64,000 nucleotides of DNA from Stenotrophomonas sp. Marseille-Q4652 (GTDB taxonomy: Bacteria > Pseudomonadota > Gammaproteobacteria > Xanthomonadales > Xanthomonadaceae). The stretch lies in the NCBI RefSeq assembly GCF_916618915.1, contig NZ_CAKAKE010000001.1:1674001-1738000 (forward strand), in the 5' to 3' direction. Of this stretch, positions 18,283 through 28,500 are shown piece by piece (position 1 is the first letter of the stretch; every line of letters begins with the position of its first letter). The position numbers were made by a program, and so were the translations under genes. Below the pieces are notes generated by a model, which saw only the letters and a program-made list of their open reading frames with translations, was not told the DNA's origin and did no database searches.

Positions 18283-19298
18283 TGCGACCGGCCGGGAGTG
18301 CAAAACGCTCCCGGCCCGCCTCTCCCATGCCCGATCCCACGCTCGATATCGCCAGCCTCGGTGGCCACACCATGGGCACCCAGTGGAGCGCCCGGCTGGT
18401 GCTGCCGCGGCACCGTGACCTGCATCCGCTGCACGCCGGCATCCAGGCGCAGCTGGACGGAGTGGTCGCGCAGATGAGCACCTGGGAACCGGGTTCGGAC
18501 ATCAGCCGCTTCAACCGCGCCGCCGCCGGCAGCTGGCACGTGCTCCCGGAAGGTTTCTTCCAGGTACTGGAAACGGCGGTGGATGTCGCCCGCCGCAGTG
18601 ACGGCGCGTTCGATCCCAGCATCGGCCCGCTGGTCGCGCTGTGGGGATTCGGCGCGCATGCGCGACAGCCGCGACTGCCCTCGCCCGAGGCGCTGGCCGC
18701 CGTGGCCGCACGCTGTGGCTGGCAGCGCCTGCAACTTCGTGCGGAGAGCCGCCAGGCCCTGCAGCCCGGTGGACTGGAGCTGGACCTGTCGGCGATCGCC
18801 AAGGGTTTCGGCGTCGACCAGGCCAGCCGCTGGCTGCGCGCAGCCGGCATCACCGCCGCGCTGGTCGAGGTCGGCGGCGAACTGCATGGCTACGGCAGCA
18901 AACCCGATGGCCAGCCGTGGCGGGTGCTGGTGGAACCCGGCCCGGACGAGGACGCGCTGGATGCACCGCCGCGCGTGCTCGCCCTGGACGGCCTTGCCGT
19001 GGCCACCTCCGGTGACCGCTGGCACCACCACGACATCGACGGCCAGCGCTACAGCCACACCCTGGATCCGCGCAGCGCCCGCCCGGTGCCACATGCCACC
19101 GCCGCGGTCACCGTCATCGCGCCCACCGCGATGGAGGCCGATGCCTGGGCCACGGTGCTGACGGTGATGGGCGCCGCCGAAGGGCTGGCCTTCGCCACCA
19201 CCCACGACCTGGCCGCTCGCTTCGTCAGCCGCAGCGCCGAGGGCATTGTCGAGACACTCAGCCCGGCCTTCGTCCGTCACCTGGACGCCAGCGCATGA
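18282..19298 (+). CDS. apbE: FAD:protein FMN transferase
   Basis: A 338-residue ApbE-type flavin transferase, which joins FMN by a phosphoester bond to Thr/Ser of extracytoplasmic redox proteins. Visible motifs are GGHTMGTQWSARL, ELDLSAIAKGFGVDQA, the ALVEVGGELHGYG loop, and YSHTLDPRSARPV with the Mg2+ site. No clear signal peptide is visible at either start (ATG 18282 or 18327), which is unusual if it works in the periplasm. It is coupled to DUF4198 (TAATG) and to the reductase (ATGA). The likely substrate is the DUF2271 protein. Confidence 0.92.
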   Translation: MRPAGSAKRSRPASPMPDPTLDIASLGGHTMGTQWSARLVLPRHRDLHPLHAGIQAQLDGVVAQMSTWEPGSDISRFNRAAAGSWHVLPEGFFQVLETAVDVARRSDGAFDPSIGPLVALWGFGAHARQPRLPSPEALAAVAARCGWQRLQLRAESRQALQPGGLELDLSAIAKGFGVDQASRWLRAAGITAALVEVGGELHGYGSKPDGQPWRVLVEPGPDEDALDAPPRVLALDGLAVATSGDRWHHHDIDGQRYSHTLDPRSARPVPHATAAVTVIAPTAMEADAWATVLTVMGAAEGLAFATTHDLAARFVSRSAEGIVETLSPAFVRHLDASA

Positions 19299-20899
19299 GC
19301 CGGCTCACGCCTTCCCGCGCCACGCTGGGCAACCTCGCGGTCATCGCGCTGCTGCTGGTCGCCGCCGCGCTGCTGTTGCGCCTGCACCTGGGCGAGGACT
19401 GGTGGCCGGCGCCGCCACTGGCCCGCCACTGGCAATGGGCCGCCGCCACGCTGGCCGCCTACACGGCCGGCTGCGCGGCACTGTGGTGGCGCAACCGGCC
19501 CCGCGCCGACCAGCTGCCCGATGATGGCCCGGCGCCGGTACTGGTCGCCTGGGCCAGCCAGACCGGCTTTGCCTGCGACCTGGCACAGCGCACCGCCGAT
19601 GCGCTGCGCGCCAGCGGCCTGCCGGTGCGTGTTCGCGCAATCGACAGGCTCGACGCCGCCACCCTTGCCGCCAGCCAGCAGGCGCTGTTCATCGCCAGCA
19701 CCACCGGCGAGGGCGACGCGCCGGATCACGCTGCCGCCTTCGTGCAGGGGCTGATGGCCAGTGCCCTGTCGCTGTCGCACCTGCAGTACGGCGTGCTGGC
19801 GCTGGGCGACCGCAGCTACCAGCACTACTGCGCCTTCGGCCACCGGCTCGACGACTGGCTGCGCCAGCGCGGCGCACACCGGTTGTTCGACACGCTGGAA
19901 GTGGACAACGCCGACCCAGCCACGCTGCGCCACTGGAAGGAGCTGCTTGGCCAGCTCGGCGGTGATGCCAGCGCGATCCCCGACTGGACCGCGCCGCAGT
20001 ACCAGCGCTGGCGTCTGCAGCAGCGACGGCTGCTCAATCCCGGCAGCGTCGGGGCCGGCGTCCACCTCCTGTCGCTGGTCCCGGCCGATGGCGCGCTGCC
20101 GGCGTGGGAAGCCGGCGACATCGCCGAGATCGGCCCGCGCAATGCGCCGCAGCGCGTCGAGCAGTGGCTGGCCGCGCACGCGCTCGATGGCGACACCGTG
20201 GTCGCCGGGCAGCCGCTGCGCGAATGGCTGTCGCGCTCGCATCTCCCGGGCGGGGCCAGCGCCGATCCGGCCGCACTGGTCGCGGCACTGGAGCCGCTGC
20301 CGCACCGTGCCTACTCCATCGCCTCGGTACCGGCCGATGGCGACCTGCAGCTGCTGCTGCGCCTGCAGCGCCAGCCCGACGGCACGCCCGGCCTCGGCAG
20401 CGGCTGGCTGTGCGAACACGCCGTCATCGGCAGCAGCATCGACCTGCGCCTGCGCGGCAATCCCGCCTTCCATCCGCCAGCCCCGACGCAGCCGCTGGCC
20501 CTGGTCGGCAACGGCACCGGCATCGCCGGCCTGCGCGCGCAGTTGCGGGCCCGCATCGAGGCCGGGGCACGCCGCAACTGGCTGGTGTTTGGCGAACGCA
20601 ACGCCGCGCACGACTTCCATTTCGGCGACGAGCTGCGCCAGTGGCACGCCGACGGCTGGATCGAGCGGCTGGACGTGGTGTTCAGCCGCGATGGCGAAGA
20701 ACGCCGCTACGTGCAGCACGCGCTGGCCGCGGCCAGCGACACGCTGCGGCAATGGGTGGACGACGGCGCCACGGTGATGGTGTGCGGCAGCCTGCAGGGC
20801 ATGGCGCCGGGTGTGGATGCGGTGATCGAACAAACCCTGGGCATGGCCGGCAAGGAACAGCTGATCCTGCAGGGCCGCTACCGCCGCGACGTCTACTGA
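19295..20899 (+). CDS. Membrane-anchored flavodoxin/FNR reductase, sulfite-reductase-alpha-like
   Basis: A 534-residue two-flavin reductase. Two hydrophobic helices (about 12-28 and 45-62) anchor it. A flavodoxin domain follows (about 80-220: VAWASQTGFACDLA, IASTTGEGDAP, VLALGDRSYQHYCAFG), then a ferredoxin-NADP reductase part with RAYSIAS for FAD, GNGTGIAGLRA for NADPH and CGSLQGMAPGV near the end. It should carry NADPH electrons through FAD and FMN to the membrane, here presumably into the PepSY/DUF2271 proteins for periplasmic iron reduction. It overlaps apbE by 4 bases and ends the cluster. Confidence 0.9.
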   Translation: MSRLTPSRATLGNLAVIALLLVAAALLLRLHLGEDWWPAPPLARHWQWAAATLAAYTAGCAALWWRNRPRADQLPDDGPAPVLVAWASQTGFACDLAQRTADALRASGLPVRVRAIDRLDAATLAASQQALFIASTTGEGDAPDHAAAFVQGLMASALSLSHLQYGVLALGDRSYQHYCAFGHRLDDWLRQRGAHRLFDTLEVDNADPATLRHWKELLGQLGGDASAIPDWTAPQYQRWRLQQRRLLNPGSVGAGVHLLSLVPADGALPAWEAGDIAEIGPRNAPQRVEQWLAAHALDGDTVVAGQPLREWLSRSHLPGGASADPAALVAALEPLPHRAYSIASVPADGDLQLLLRLQRQPDGTPGLGSGWLCEHAVIGSSIDLRLRGNPAFHPPAPTQPLALVGNGTGIAGLRAQLRARIEAGARRNWLVFGERNAAHDFHFGDELRQWHADGWIERLDVVFSRDGEERRYVQHALAAASDTLRQWVDDGATVMVCGSLQGMAPGVDAVIEQTLGMAGKEQLILQGRYRRDVY

Positions 20900-20906
20900 T
20901 CGTGCT

Positions 20907-21365
20907 TCAGCCCAGCGGCAGGTGCCAGAAGCAGCTCCACGGATCCGCGACGTAATCGCCGAAAGGCCCGCAGGGCTGGAAGCCATGCCGCGCATACAGG
21001 CGATGTGCGGGCACGAACGCCGGCGCGGTGCCGGTTTCCAGCCACAGCGCGTGATAGCCGCGGGCCCTGGCCGTCTGGATGATGTGCACCAGCAGCGCCG
21101 AGCCAACGCCGCGGCGCTGCTGGCCGCCGGCGGTGCGCATCGACTTGATCTCGCCGTTCCCTGCGTCGAGCTGCTTCAACGCTCCGCAGCCCAGCAGCTG
21201 CCCGTCTTCCCAGGCACTCCAGAAACTGATCGAGGGCTGCCGCAGTGCTTCCAGGTCGAGCGCATGGATGCTGCAGGCCGGCGAATGCCGGCGCATGTCG
21301 TCGACGTGATCGCGCAGCAGTGCGGCAATTTCCCGCCCACGCAGGTCGTCGAGCCGGATCTCCAT
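20907..21365 (-). CDS. GNAT family N-acetyltransferase
   Basis: A 152-residue acetyltransferase. The motif GGQQRRGVGSALLVHIIQTA, near residues 79-98, is the acetyl-CoA pyrophosphate loop, followed by GYHALWLETGT and RLYARHGFQPCGPFGDY. The pattern is close to YsnE/PsiE-type GNATs. Its start overlaps the HutD stop by 1-3 bases, so the two genes form a unit. It is convergent with the reductase gene, only 7 bp away, with no clear terminator between them. Confidence 0.85.
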   Translation of the reverse strand: MEIRLDDLRGREIAALLRDHVDDMRRHSPACSIHALDLEALRQPSISFWSAWEDGQLLGCGALKQLDAGNGEIKSMRTAGGQQRRGVGSALLVHIIQTARARGYHALWLETGTAPAFVPAHRLYARHGFQPCGPFGDYVADPWSCFWHLPLG

Positions 21366-21964
21366 CAGCCCTCCCCGCGCGGGCTCACCCGCACCGCCAG
21401 CAGCTCGCCGCCTCCACGCAGCGCGTAGCGACGCCGCGGGCCGGCGCCGAGCCAGGCACTGTCACCGACCTGCAGCGGCGGCAGCCCGGGTTCGCCGTCG
21501 AACTCGGCCTGGCCGGACAGCAGGTGGATCGCCCATGCCGTCTGCGGTTCGCTGAAGAAGAACATCGAGCCGACCAGCGGCCGGTGCAGCAGCTCGGCAT
21601 CAAGCACGCCGCGGCGCCACATCAGGTTGAAGTCGTGGGTGGTGCCGTCGATCAGTTCACCGCGCACTACGTCCTCGCCGGCGAAACGCAGGCGGTCATG
21701 CGGCGGATTGAGGGTGTGGCAGCGACCGTCCCCGAAGCGCAGGCGCAGGCCCTCGCCACGCAGCAGCACCAGCTCGCGCTCGATGCCGGGGAAGGCCGAG
21801 AAATCGGCGTCCTGCTCGATCTCGGCAATCGACAGCCGCAGCGCCCAGTCGCCCTGTCCGGGAATGCGCAGGATCTCGCGGGTCCAGCCGAGGCCGTTGC
21901 GCCAGCGCTCGCGGCGGTAGTCGTAGGCGGGAATCACCCGCGCGGGCAGGGTCAGGGCATCCAT
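21365..21964 (-). CDS. HutD/Ves family cupin protein
   Basis: A 199-residue HutD-like cupin. Diagnostic parts are WRNGLGWTREIL near residue 22, SIAEIEQDADFSAFPGIER, and DFNLMWRRG. HutD proteins sit with histidine utilisation genes and may sense a pathway intermediate; E. coli Ves is the cold-induced relative. No hut genes are here, so the role is open. ATG 21964 is chosen because the N-terminus MDALTLPARVIPAYDYRRERWRNG fits the family; a longer open frame upstream has no family signal. Confidence 0.85.
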   Translation of the reverse strand: MDALTLPARVIPAYDYRRERWRNGLGWTREILRIPGQGDWALRLSIAEIEQDADFSAFPGIERELVLLRGEGLRLRFGDGRCHTLNPPHDRLRFAGEDVVRGELIDGTTHDFNLMWRRGVLDAELLHRPLVGSMFFFSEPQTAWAIHLLSGQAEFDGEPGLPPLQVGDSAWLGAGPRRRYALRGGGELLAVRVSPRGEG

Positions 21965-22059
21965 TGCGCCATTCTGCCCGAGCCATGGTGGTTTCTGCCG
22001 CTCCAGAAAACTAGGGACGACGGGATCGCTCCCGCCGCCCCCCCTCCCGGATGCGGAAC

Positions 22060-23895
22060 TCAGCGCGGCATGGCCAGGCTGTCGGCGGTAAGCGGCTTGC
22101 CCGGGCCGCGCGGCACGGTATTGATCGTGCCATCGGCCGGCAGCGCGGCGCCGCTGTCCAGGTGCGCCTGCACCCGGTCCAGCGCGGCATACACGTACGG
22201 CAGCAGCGGCACGTAGCGCGCGGCGTAGTCCGGCAGGCCCAGGAAACCATCGAAGTGCTGGGCGTTGCGCACCTTCCAGTAGCGCACGTCGCGACCGGCC
22301 GACTGCGCGGCGGCCACATAGGGCGCACTGCTGAACGCCGGCGGGATCAGGCCGTCGTCCAGACCGTGCACCACCATCACCGGCAGACCCTTGCGCGGCA
22401 GGCCGGCGCGGGTCTGTTCGATGCCGGCACGCACGCGCCTGGCGTCCTCGCCCTGCCCGTCCCAAAGCGCGCGCAGGCACTGCAGGCCGGCCAGGGTGAC
22501 GTCGGGCATGGCGAACTTGCTGTCGATGATGCCGACGCCGGCACCGGGCGGAATGCCGCTGCCATCGGCGATCCACGCCGCACGCTCGGCCGCGGTGGAG
22601 GCACGCGCACTGAGGTCAGGGTTCAGGGCGGCGAACGAGTAACCGCACGGGTGTTCATCGACGCCGTAACGACCATAGGCCGACGCGTAGGTGACCGCCA
22701 CCGCGCGCCACAGGTCGAAGGCCACCGACAGCGCGCCGGCGCGCAGCGCCTCGTCGGTCCAGCCGCGGCTGCGCATCAGCTCATGCGCCGAGCGCGCCTG
22801 CTCGGCAGTAGTGGCACCGCTGACCTGGCCGCCAGCCGCCAGCGAGGCACAGCGCACCGCGGCGCCGGCCTGCACGGCGGCAGGCAGCGGCGGCTGTGGC
22901 AGCTTGTCCACGTCCAGCAGCGCGCACGGCATCAGCAACGCCGCTTCGGTGGTGTAGTCGTACAGCGCGCGGGCGCCGTGACCATTGGCCAGCACGTTGG
23001 GCTCGCCGGCGACCACGGCGTCGAGCCAGTCGCCTTCCAGTTCGGCCGCACGCAGCACCGCGCCGCCGCCGTTGGAAATGCCCACCGCAATGATGCGGGT
23101 GTTGTCGAAGGTGAACGGCGCGGCCTGCGGGTACGCTTGGTCCAGCGCATGCAGGGCGAACTGCGCCGCCTGTTTCACGTGGCGACCCCAGTCCGCTTCC
23201 GGGTTTTCCTGCGAATGCGCATGCTTGAATGCCACGCCGGACGCACCGGTCGGCGCCTCCGGCACGAAGGCCAGGTCATCCGCCGCATCCACGGCGGCCA
23301 CGCTGCCGTCGGCGCGCACGCCCTGCTGCGCGTCCAGGTCGAAGTAATCGCTGCCGGCGCCCTTGTCGGTGTAGACCACGGCGCAGCCCCTGGGCAGGCC
23401 CCAGGCCGCCGCGACCGACACCGCACCGTAGATGCCGCGCGAACCGGACGACGGCGCGACCAGCACGCAGCGCTTGCCGGTGTCGAACGCATCGGGCACC
23501 TGCGCCAGCACGCGGTGCGGCTGGCGTGCGCCCGGCAGCCTGGCGTAGGCGGAGAACTCGCGACCCGGCACCGCGCCCAGGCTGCCGAACAGCTCGCCGT
23601 AACCGCCGCCCGGGGCGAGGTCGGCGATGCCGCGCCAGCTGCTCCACAGCGCGCGGCGACGCAGTTCCTCCACGGTCGGTGCATTGGCATCGGCAAAGGC
23701 CGGCGGCCCCATGCTGCGCAGGCCGGCCAGGCCGAGCCCGCCGGTCAGCAGGTCATCGCCATCGCGATGCACGCTGCTGCGCTCGTTGCTGAACATGGAA
23801 GCCCCGGCAGGACCGCTGGCAGGGCGGCTGGCGCACGAGGCCAGCGAGAGTCCGACAATCAGGCCGCAAGCGGCGCGCAGGATGGGCTTGTTCAT
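22060..23895 (-). CDS. D-(-)-3-hydroxybutyrate oligomer hydrolase, lipoprotein
   Basis: A 611-residue protein of the 3HB-oligomer hydrolase family, which cuts short 3-hydroxybutyrate chains released from PHB. It has a lipoprotein signal with lipobox LASC (Cys21), so it should sit in the periplasm or on the outer membrane. The nucleophile is S274 in GISNGG (272-277); the C-terminal VVHGLDDGLIPP and VRNAQHFDGF segments give the likely Asp and His of the triad. It is divergent from the 3HB dehydrogenase gene 111 bp away, which supports the substrate. Confidence 0.88.
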   Translation of the reverse strand: MNKPILRAACGLIVGLSLASCASRPASGPAGASMFSNERSSVHRDGDDLLTGGLGLAGLRSMGPPAFADANAPTVEELRRRALWSSWRGIADLAPGGGYGELFGSLGAVPGREFSAYARLPGARQPHRVLAQVPDAFDTGKRCVLVAPSSGSRGIYGAVSVAAAWGLPRGCAVVYTDKGAGSDYFDLDAQQGVRADGSVAAVDAADDLAFVPEAPTGASGVAFKHAHSQENPEADWGRHVKQAAQFALHALDQAYPQAAPFTFDNTRIIAVGISNGGGAVLRAAELEGDWLDAVVAGEPNVLANGHGARALYDYTTEAALLMPCALLDVDKLPQPPLPAAVQAGAAVRCASLAAGGQVSGATTAEQARSAHELMRSRGWTDEALRAGALSVAFDLWRAVAVTYASAYGRYGVDEHPCGYSFAALNPDLSARASTAAERAAWIADGSGIPPGAGVGIIDSKFAMPDVTLAGLQCLRALWDGQGEDARRVRAGIEQTRAGLPRKGLPVMVVHGLDDGLIPPAFSSAPYVAAAQSAGRDVRYWKVRNAQHFDGFLGLPDYAARYVPLLPYVYAALDRVQAHLDSGAALPADGTINTVPRGPGKPLTADSLAMPR

Positions 23896-24006
23896 GCCAC
23901 GACACTAGCAAAGCGACCAGCGGCGTTCATCGTACTTTGGTACCACGCGCGCGGCCGCTCCCCCCTGCTACCTTGCCGCCCATCCCCCTGTTTCATGGAG
24001 TTTTCG

Positions 24007-24807
24007 ATGGACCGCTTCCTGCAAGGCCGCACCGCGCTGGTGACCGGCAGCACCTCGGGCATCGGCCTGGCCATCGCGCAGACGCTGGCCGCGGCCGGTG
24101 CAAGCGTGGCCATCAACGGCCTCGGCAGCGACGACCAGATCGCCCAGGCGCTGGACAGCGTGCGCCAGGCCGGCGGCGGCGAAGCCCGCCACTTCAATGC
24201 CGACCTGCGCGATGCCGAACAGATCAGCGCGATGCTGGCCGACGTGCAGGCGTGGTCACCGGTGGACGTGCTGGTCAACAACGCCGGCATCCAGCATGCC
24301 GCGCCGCTGGCCGAGCAGCCGGTGCAGAAGTGGAACGACATCATCGCCATCAACCTCAGCGCCGCCTTCCACACCATGCAGCACCTGCTGCCGGGGATGG
24401 CCGGGCGTGGCTACGGCCGCGTGGTCAACATCGCCTCGGTGCACGGCCTGGTCGCCTCGAAGAACAAGGCGCCGTACGTGGCCAGCAAGTTCGGCATCGT
24501 CGGCCTGAGCAAGGTGGCGGCGCTGGAATATGCCGCGGCCGGCAGCCGCGCCAGCGGTGGCGTCACCGTCAACTGCGTATGCCCGGGCTGGGTGGAGACG
24601 CCGCTGATCGAGCCGCAGATCCAGGCCCACCGCAACGGCGGCTCGCGCGACGACGGCGTGCGCGCACTGCTGGAAGAGAAGCAGCCGAGCCTGCGCATGT
24701 CCCTGCCCTCGGACATCGCGGCGATGGTCGCTTGGCTTTGCCGCGACGAAGCGCACAATGTCACCGGCGCCAGCTTCCCGATGGATGGCGGTTGGACGTC
24801 CCAGTAA
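24007..24807 (+). CDS. bdhA: D-3-hydroxybutyrate dehydrogenase
   Basis: A 266-residue short-chain dehydrogenase. TGSTSGIG (13-20) binds NAD, NNAG follows at 91-94, and S144, Y157 and K161 (YVASK) are catalytic. HFNADL, IQHAAPL and the ending GASFPMDGGWTSQ are characteristic of 3HB dehydrogenase, which makes acetoacetate from D-3-hydroxybutyrate. ATG 24007 is favoured by GGAG six bases upstream; ATG 23995 is in frame too. The family is usually about 260 residues. The response regulator follows after 17 bp, probably co-transcribed. Confidence 0.92.
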   Translation: MDRFLQGRTALVTGSTSGIGLAIAQTLAAAGASVAINGLGSDDQIAQALDSVRQAGGGEARHFNADLRDAEQISAMLADVQAWSPVDVLVNNAGIQHAAPLAEQPVQKWNDIIAINLSAAFHTMQHLLPGMAGRGYGRVVNIASVHGLVASKNKAPYVASKFGIVGLSKVAALEYAAAGSRASGGVTVNCVCPGWVETPLIEPQIQAHRNGGSRDDGVRALLEEKQPSLRMSLPSDIAAMVAWLCRDEAHNVTGASFPMDGGWTSQ

Positions 24808-24824
24808 CCACTTCCGGATTGCCC

Positions 24825-25490
24825 ATGCCCACCCTGCTGATCGCCGATGACCACCCGCTGTTCCGTGCCGCCCTGCGGCAGGCCGCCAGCGAGGCGGTGG
24901 CGGCGATGGCGGTGCGCGAGGCCGAATCGCTGGACGGGGTACTGGCCGCACTCGATGCCGAGCCGGACATCGACCTCATCCTGCTGGACCTGCACATGCC
25001 GGGCAACCACGGCCTGGCCGGGCTGGCAGCGATCCGCGCGCAGCATCCGGGCGTGGCGGTGATCGTGGTCTCGGCCAACGACGACCCGCGCGTGGTGCGC
25101 CGCGCGCTGGACCACGGCGCGGCCGGCTACCTGCCCAAGAGCGCCGGCCTGGACGACCTGCGCGAGGCGATCCGCAGCGTGATGGCCTGCGAGCAATGGC
25201 TGCCGCCGTCGCTGCGCGCGGCGGTGTCGCGCGCGCAGTCCTCCAGCCACGACAGTGAACTGGCCGCGCGCCTGGCCAGCCTGTCGCCACAGCAGTTCCG
25301 GGTGCTGGTGCTGGTGGCCCAGGGCCTGCTCAACAAGCAGATCGCCGACCGCCTGGACGTGCAGGAACGCACGGTCAAGGCGCACCTGTCGGCGATCTTC
25401 GAACGACTGGGCGTGCGCAACCGTACCCAGGCCAGCGTGGTGCTGCGCGAGCTGGAACTGAGCGACCCGGCGCGGCAGATCGAGGTCTGA
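24825..25490 (+). CDS. crbR: LuxR/NarL-type response regulator, CrbR-like
   Basis: A 221-residue response regulator. A receiver domain (about 1-120) carries DD8-9, phosphoacceptor D55 in ILLDLHMPG and K at about 105 (YLPKSAG). A LuxR-type helix-turn-helix lies at about 148-205 (GLLNKQIADRLDVQERTVKAHL is its core). The convergent gene is an SSS-domain sensor kinase of the CrbS type; the CrbS/CrbR pair is known to activate acetyl-CoA synthetase and acetate use. The name rests on this context. It follows bdhA by 17 bp. Confidence 0.85.
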   Translation: MPTLLIADDHPLFRAALRQAASEAVAAMAVREAESLDGVLAALDAEPDIDLILLDLHMPGNHGLAGLAAIRAQHPGVAVIVVSANDDPRVVRRALDHGAAGYLPKSAGLDDLREAIRSVMACEQWLPPSLRAAVSRAQSSSHDSELAARLASLSPQQFRVLVLVAQGLLNKQIADRLDVQERTVKAHLSAIFERLGVRNRTQASVVLRELELSDPARQIEV

Positions 25491-25529
25491 TCCGGCGGCA
25501 CAACCCCGGGCCCATCCGGCTGAGTGAAC

Positions 25530-25553
25530 CACGGCCCGCGATTGCGGGCCGTG
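25530..25553. terminator. Bidirectional terminator between crbR and crbS
   Basis: CACGGCCCGC, GATT, GCGGGCCGTG is a perfect 10-bp stem with a 4-base loop, centred in the 68-bp gap between two convergent stop codons. T-runs on both sides are short. Confidence 0.65.
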
Positions 25554-25558
25554 CCGGT

Positions 25559-28500
25559 TTACGGCTCCCCGTCGCTGCGCCCGGCGGCAGCCGCCGCCAC
25601 GGCACTGGAGGCCAGCATCCGGTCCAGGATCGATTTCAGTGCCAGCGGCCGCACCGGCTTGTGCAGCAGGGTCAGGCCCTGCTCGAGCACCTCGCGACGC
25701 GTGGCCAGGCTGTCGGCGGCACTGAGGATCAGCGTCGGCCGCGGCCCGAAGCGCTCGCCCAGCCGGAACTGCAGTGCGGTTCCGGTATCGCCGTCGTCGA
25801 GGTTGTAGTCCAGCAGCCACAGCGCCGCCGGTCGCGCCTCCATCGCCGCAAACGCCTGCGCGTCGCCGTTGGCCTCGGCCACCTCGCAGCCCCAGCCGCG
25901 CAGCAGCGTGGCCAGTGCCTGCAGCGAGGCCGGATCGTTGTCGACCACCAGCACCGGCACGCCCCGCAGGCCGCCGCCCCGCGCGACCGGTGCCGCCACG
26001 GCCACCGGACGCTGCACCTGGGGCAGCGACAGCGCGAACACCGTGCCGCGTCCCTGCTGGCTGCGCAGCTGCAACGGCGCTTGCAGCAGCCGCGAGATAC
26101 GGTCGGCGATCGCCAGACCCAGGCCGAGCCCCTGCCCACCGGCGCCATCGCCACGGCGGAACTCGTCGAAGATCGCCATGCGCTCGGACTCGGCAATGCC
26201 CGGGCCGGTGTCGTGCACCTCGATGCGCAGGCGCCCGCCTTCGCGGCGCACGCCCAGCAGCACGCCGCCGCGCTCCGTGTAGCGCACCGCATTGGCCAGG
26301 AAGTTCTGCAGCACGCGGCGCAGCAGTTGCGGGTCGCTGTGCACCCATGCGGTGGTGGCGACGTGGTGGAACGCCAGTCCACGGGCATTGGCCAGCGCGC
26401 GGAATTCGGAAGCCAGTGGATCAAGCACCTCGGCCAGCGGGAAATCACGCGGCTGCGGTACCAGGCCGCCAGCTTCCAGCCGCGACATGTCGAAAAGGCC
26501 GGTCAGCAGGTCGGTGGTCGAATCCAGTGCGCCGCGGATCTGCTCCACGGCCTGCCGCTGCGGCGGCGACTCCAGCTGCTGGGCCAGGGTGTCGGTGAAC
26601 AGGTGCGCGGCGTGCAGCGGCTGCAGCAGGTCGTGGCCGACCGCGGCCAGGAAGCGGCTCTTGGCATCGTTGGCCCGCTCGGCCTCGCGCTTGGCCGATT
26701 CCAGCAGCGCGGTGCGCTCGCCCACGCGCTGCTCCAGGGTCTCGTTGGCCAGTTTCAGTTCGCGCTCGTTACGGCGGAATTCGGTGACGTCGGTGAAGGT
26801 CGCCACGAAGCCGCCACCGGGCATCGGGTTGCCGCGGATCTCGACGATGCGCCCGTCGGGGAACACACGCTCGGTCAGGTGCGGCGTGCCCGCGCGCATG
26901 AAGGCAAGACGCCGGTCAACCGCACGCTCGTCGTCGCCACGGCCGGGCATCACCTGCAGTGCCCAGCGGGTCAGGTCGACGACCGGCCGCCCGACCTGCA
27001 GCAGTTCCTCGGGGAAACCGAACAACCGCGCGTACGGCCGGTTCCACGCGACCAGCCGCTGTTCGCGGTCGATCACGCTGATGCCCTGGCTCATGTTCTG
27101 CAGGGCGGCCTCGAGCACCTGCTGGTTGAAGCGCAGGTCCTGCGACGCCTCGCTGACGATCGCCGCGACCGTGGCCAGTTCGCCGCTTTCGCGGCGCGCG
27201 GCATCGAGCAGCAGGCGCGCGGAAGCCGCGCCCAGCACGGCGGACAGCTCGCGCTCGACACTGGCCTCGATCGCCGCCGGCACCGGGCCATGGCGCGGTG
27301 CTCCGGCCAGCAGCTGCTCCACGCGCTTGTGCGACAGGAAGCGGCGACCGGCATCGCGCAGCACGTCGGCCTCGAGGTTGCGGCTGGTGCGGTCGGGCGT
27401 GTCGCGCCGCCACGACATCACCAGCAGCGTCGCCACGGTGCCGACGAACAGGCTGGCGCCGACCGCACGTCCCAGCGGCGTCCATCCGGTCAGCCCGAAC
27501 AGGCCTTCCGGCGCCAGCCATGCCCAGCCCAGCGGACCCTGCGACAACCACGCCGGCGCACGCCCCGCATCGGCCAGCAGTGACGGCACCAGCAGCACCC
27601 AGGCCCAGGTGATGAAGCCGGCGACGATCCCCACGATGGCCGCGCGAGGCGGCGTCTGCGGACGCCAGATTGCAAAGCCCAACACTGGCAGCAGCGTGGC
27701 CAGCGCCGAGAACGACACCGCACCGACGTCGGCCAGCACATTGCTGCCACCGATCAGCCGGCTGTAGGCCCAGGCCAGCAGCATGATCACGCAGATGCCG
27801 GCGCGCCGTAGCCACAGCACCTCGTGGCGCCGGTCACCGCTGCCGACCTTCGACCACGCACCGCGCAGCAGGCCCGGCGCGAACCAGTGGTTGCCGATCA
27901 TCAGGCTCAGGGTCAGCGTGCTGACCACGACCATGCCGGTAGCGGCACTGAGTCCGCCAAGGAAGGCGATCAGCGCCACTCCGCCCTGCCCCTGCGAGAA
28001 CGGCAGGGCCAGCGTGTACATGTCCGTCGGTACGCTGTCGCCCAGCCACGCGCTGCCGGCGCGTGCCAGCGGCAGGATCGGCAAGGCGATCAGCAGCAGG
28101 TACAGCGGGAACAGCCAGCGCGCAGTGCGCACGTCGCGCGGATCGCGGCATTCGACCACGGCCACGTGGAACTGGTGTGGCAGCAGGAACATCGCCATCG
28201 CGCCCAGGATCACCAGCGGGATCACGCCGCCGCCCGGCGCCACCGGTGGCGGGGGAGCGGTCACTTCGGGCAGCGCCTCCAGCCCGAACCAGACGAAGCC
28301 ACCCAGCACCAGCATCGCCAGCAGCTTGAACAGCGATTCCACCGCCATCGCCAGCACCAGGCCGCGGTTGTGCTCGGCCACGTTGGCGCGGCGCGCGCCG
28401 AACAGCATCGCGAACAGCGCCATCGCCAGCGCCACGTACAGCGCACTGTCGCGCCACGGCATGCCGGAATGGCCACGCCCGGTGACGCCATCGGTGACCA

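Noticed and set aside
22051..24006. Long upstream extension of the bdhA frame
   Set aside because: It is antisense to the 3HB oligomer hydrolase and contributes no SDR sequence; GGAG before ATG 24007 marks the true start.
25661..27583. Long forward open frame opposite the CrbS-like kinase
   Set aside because: Antisense to clear HATPase, PAS and receiver motifs; glutamine- and arginine-rich with no domain.
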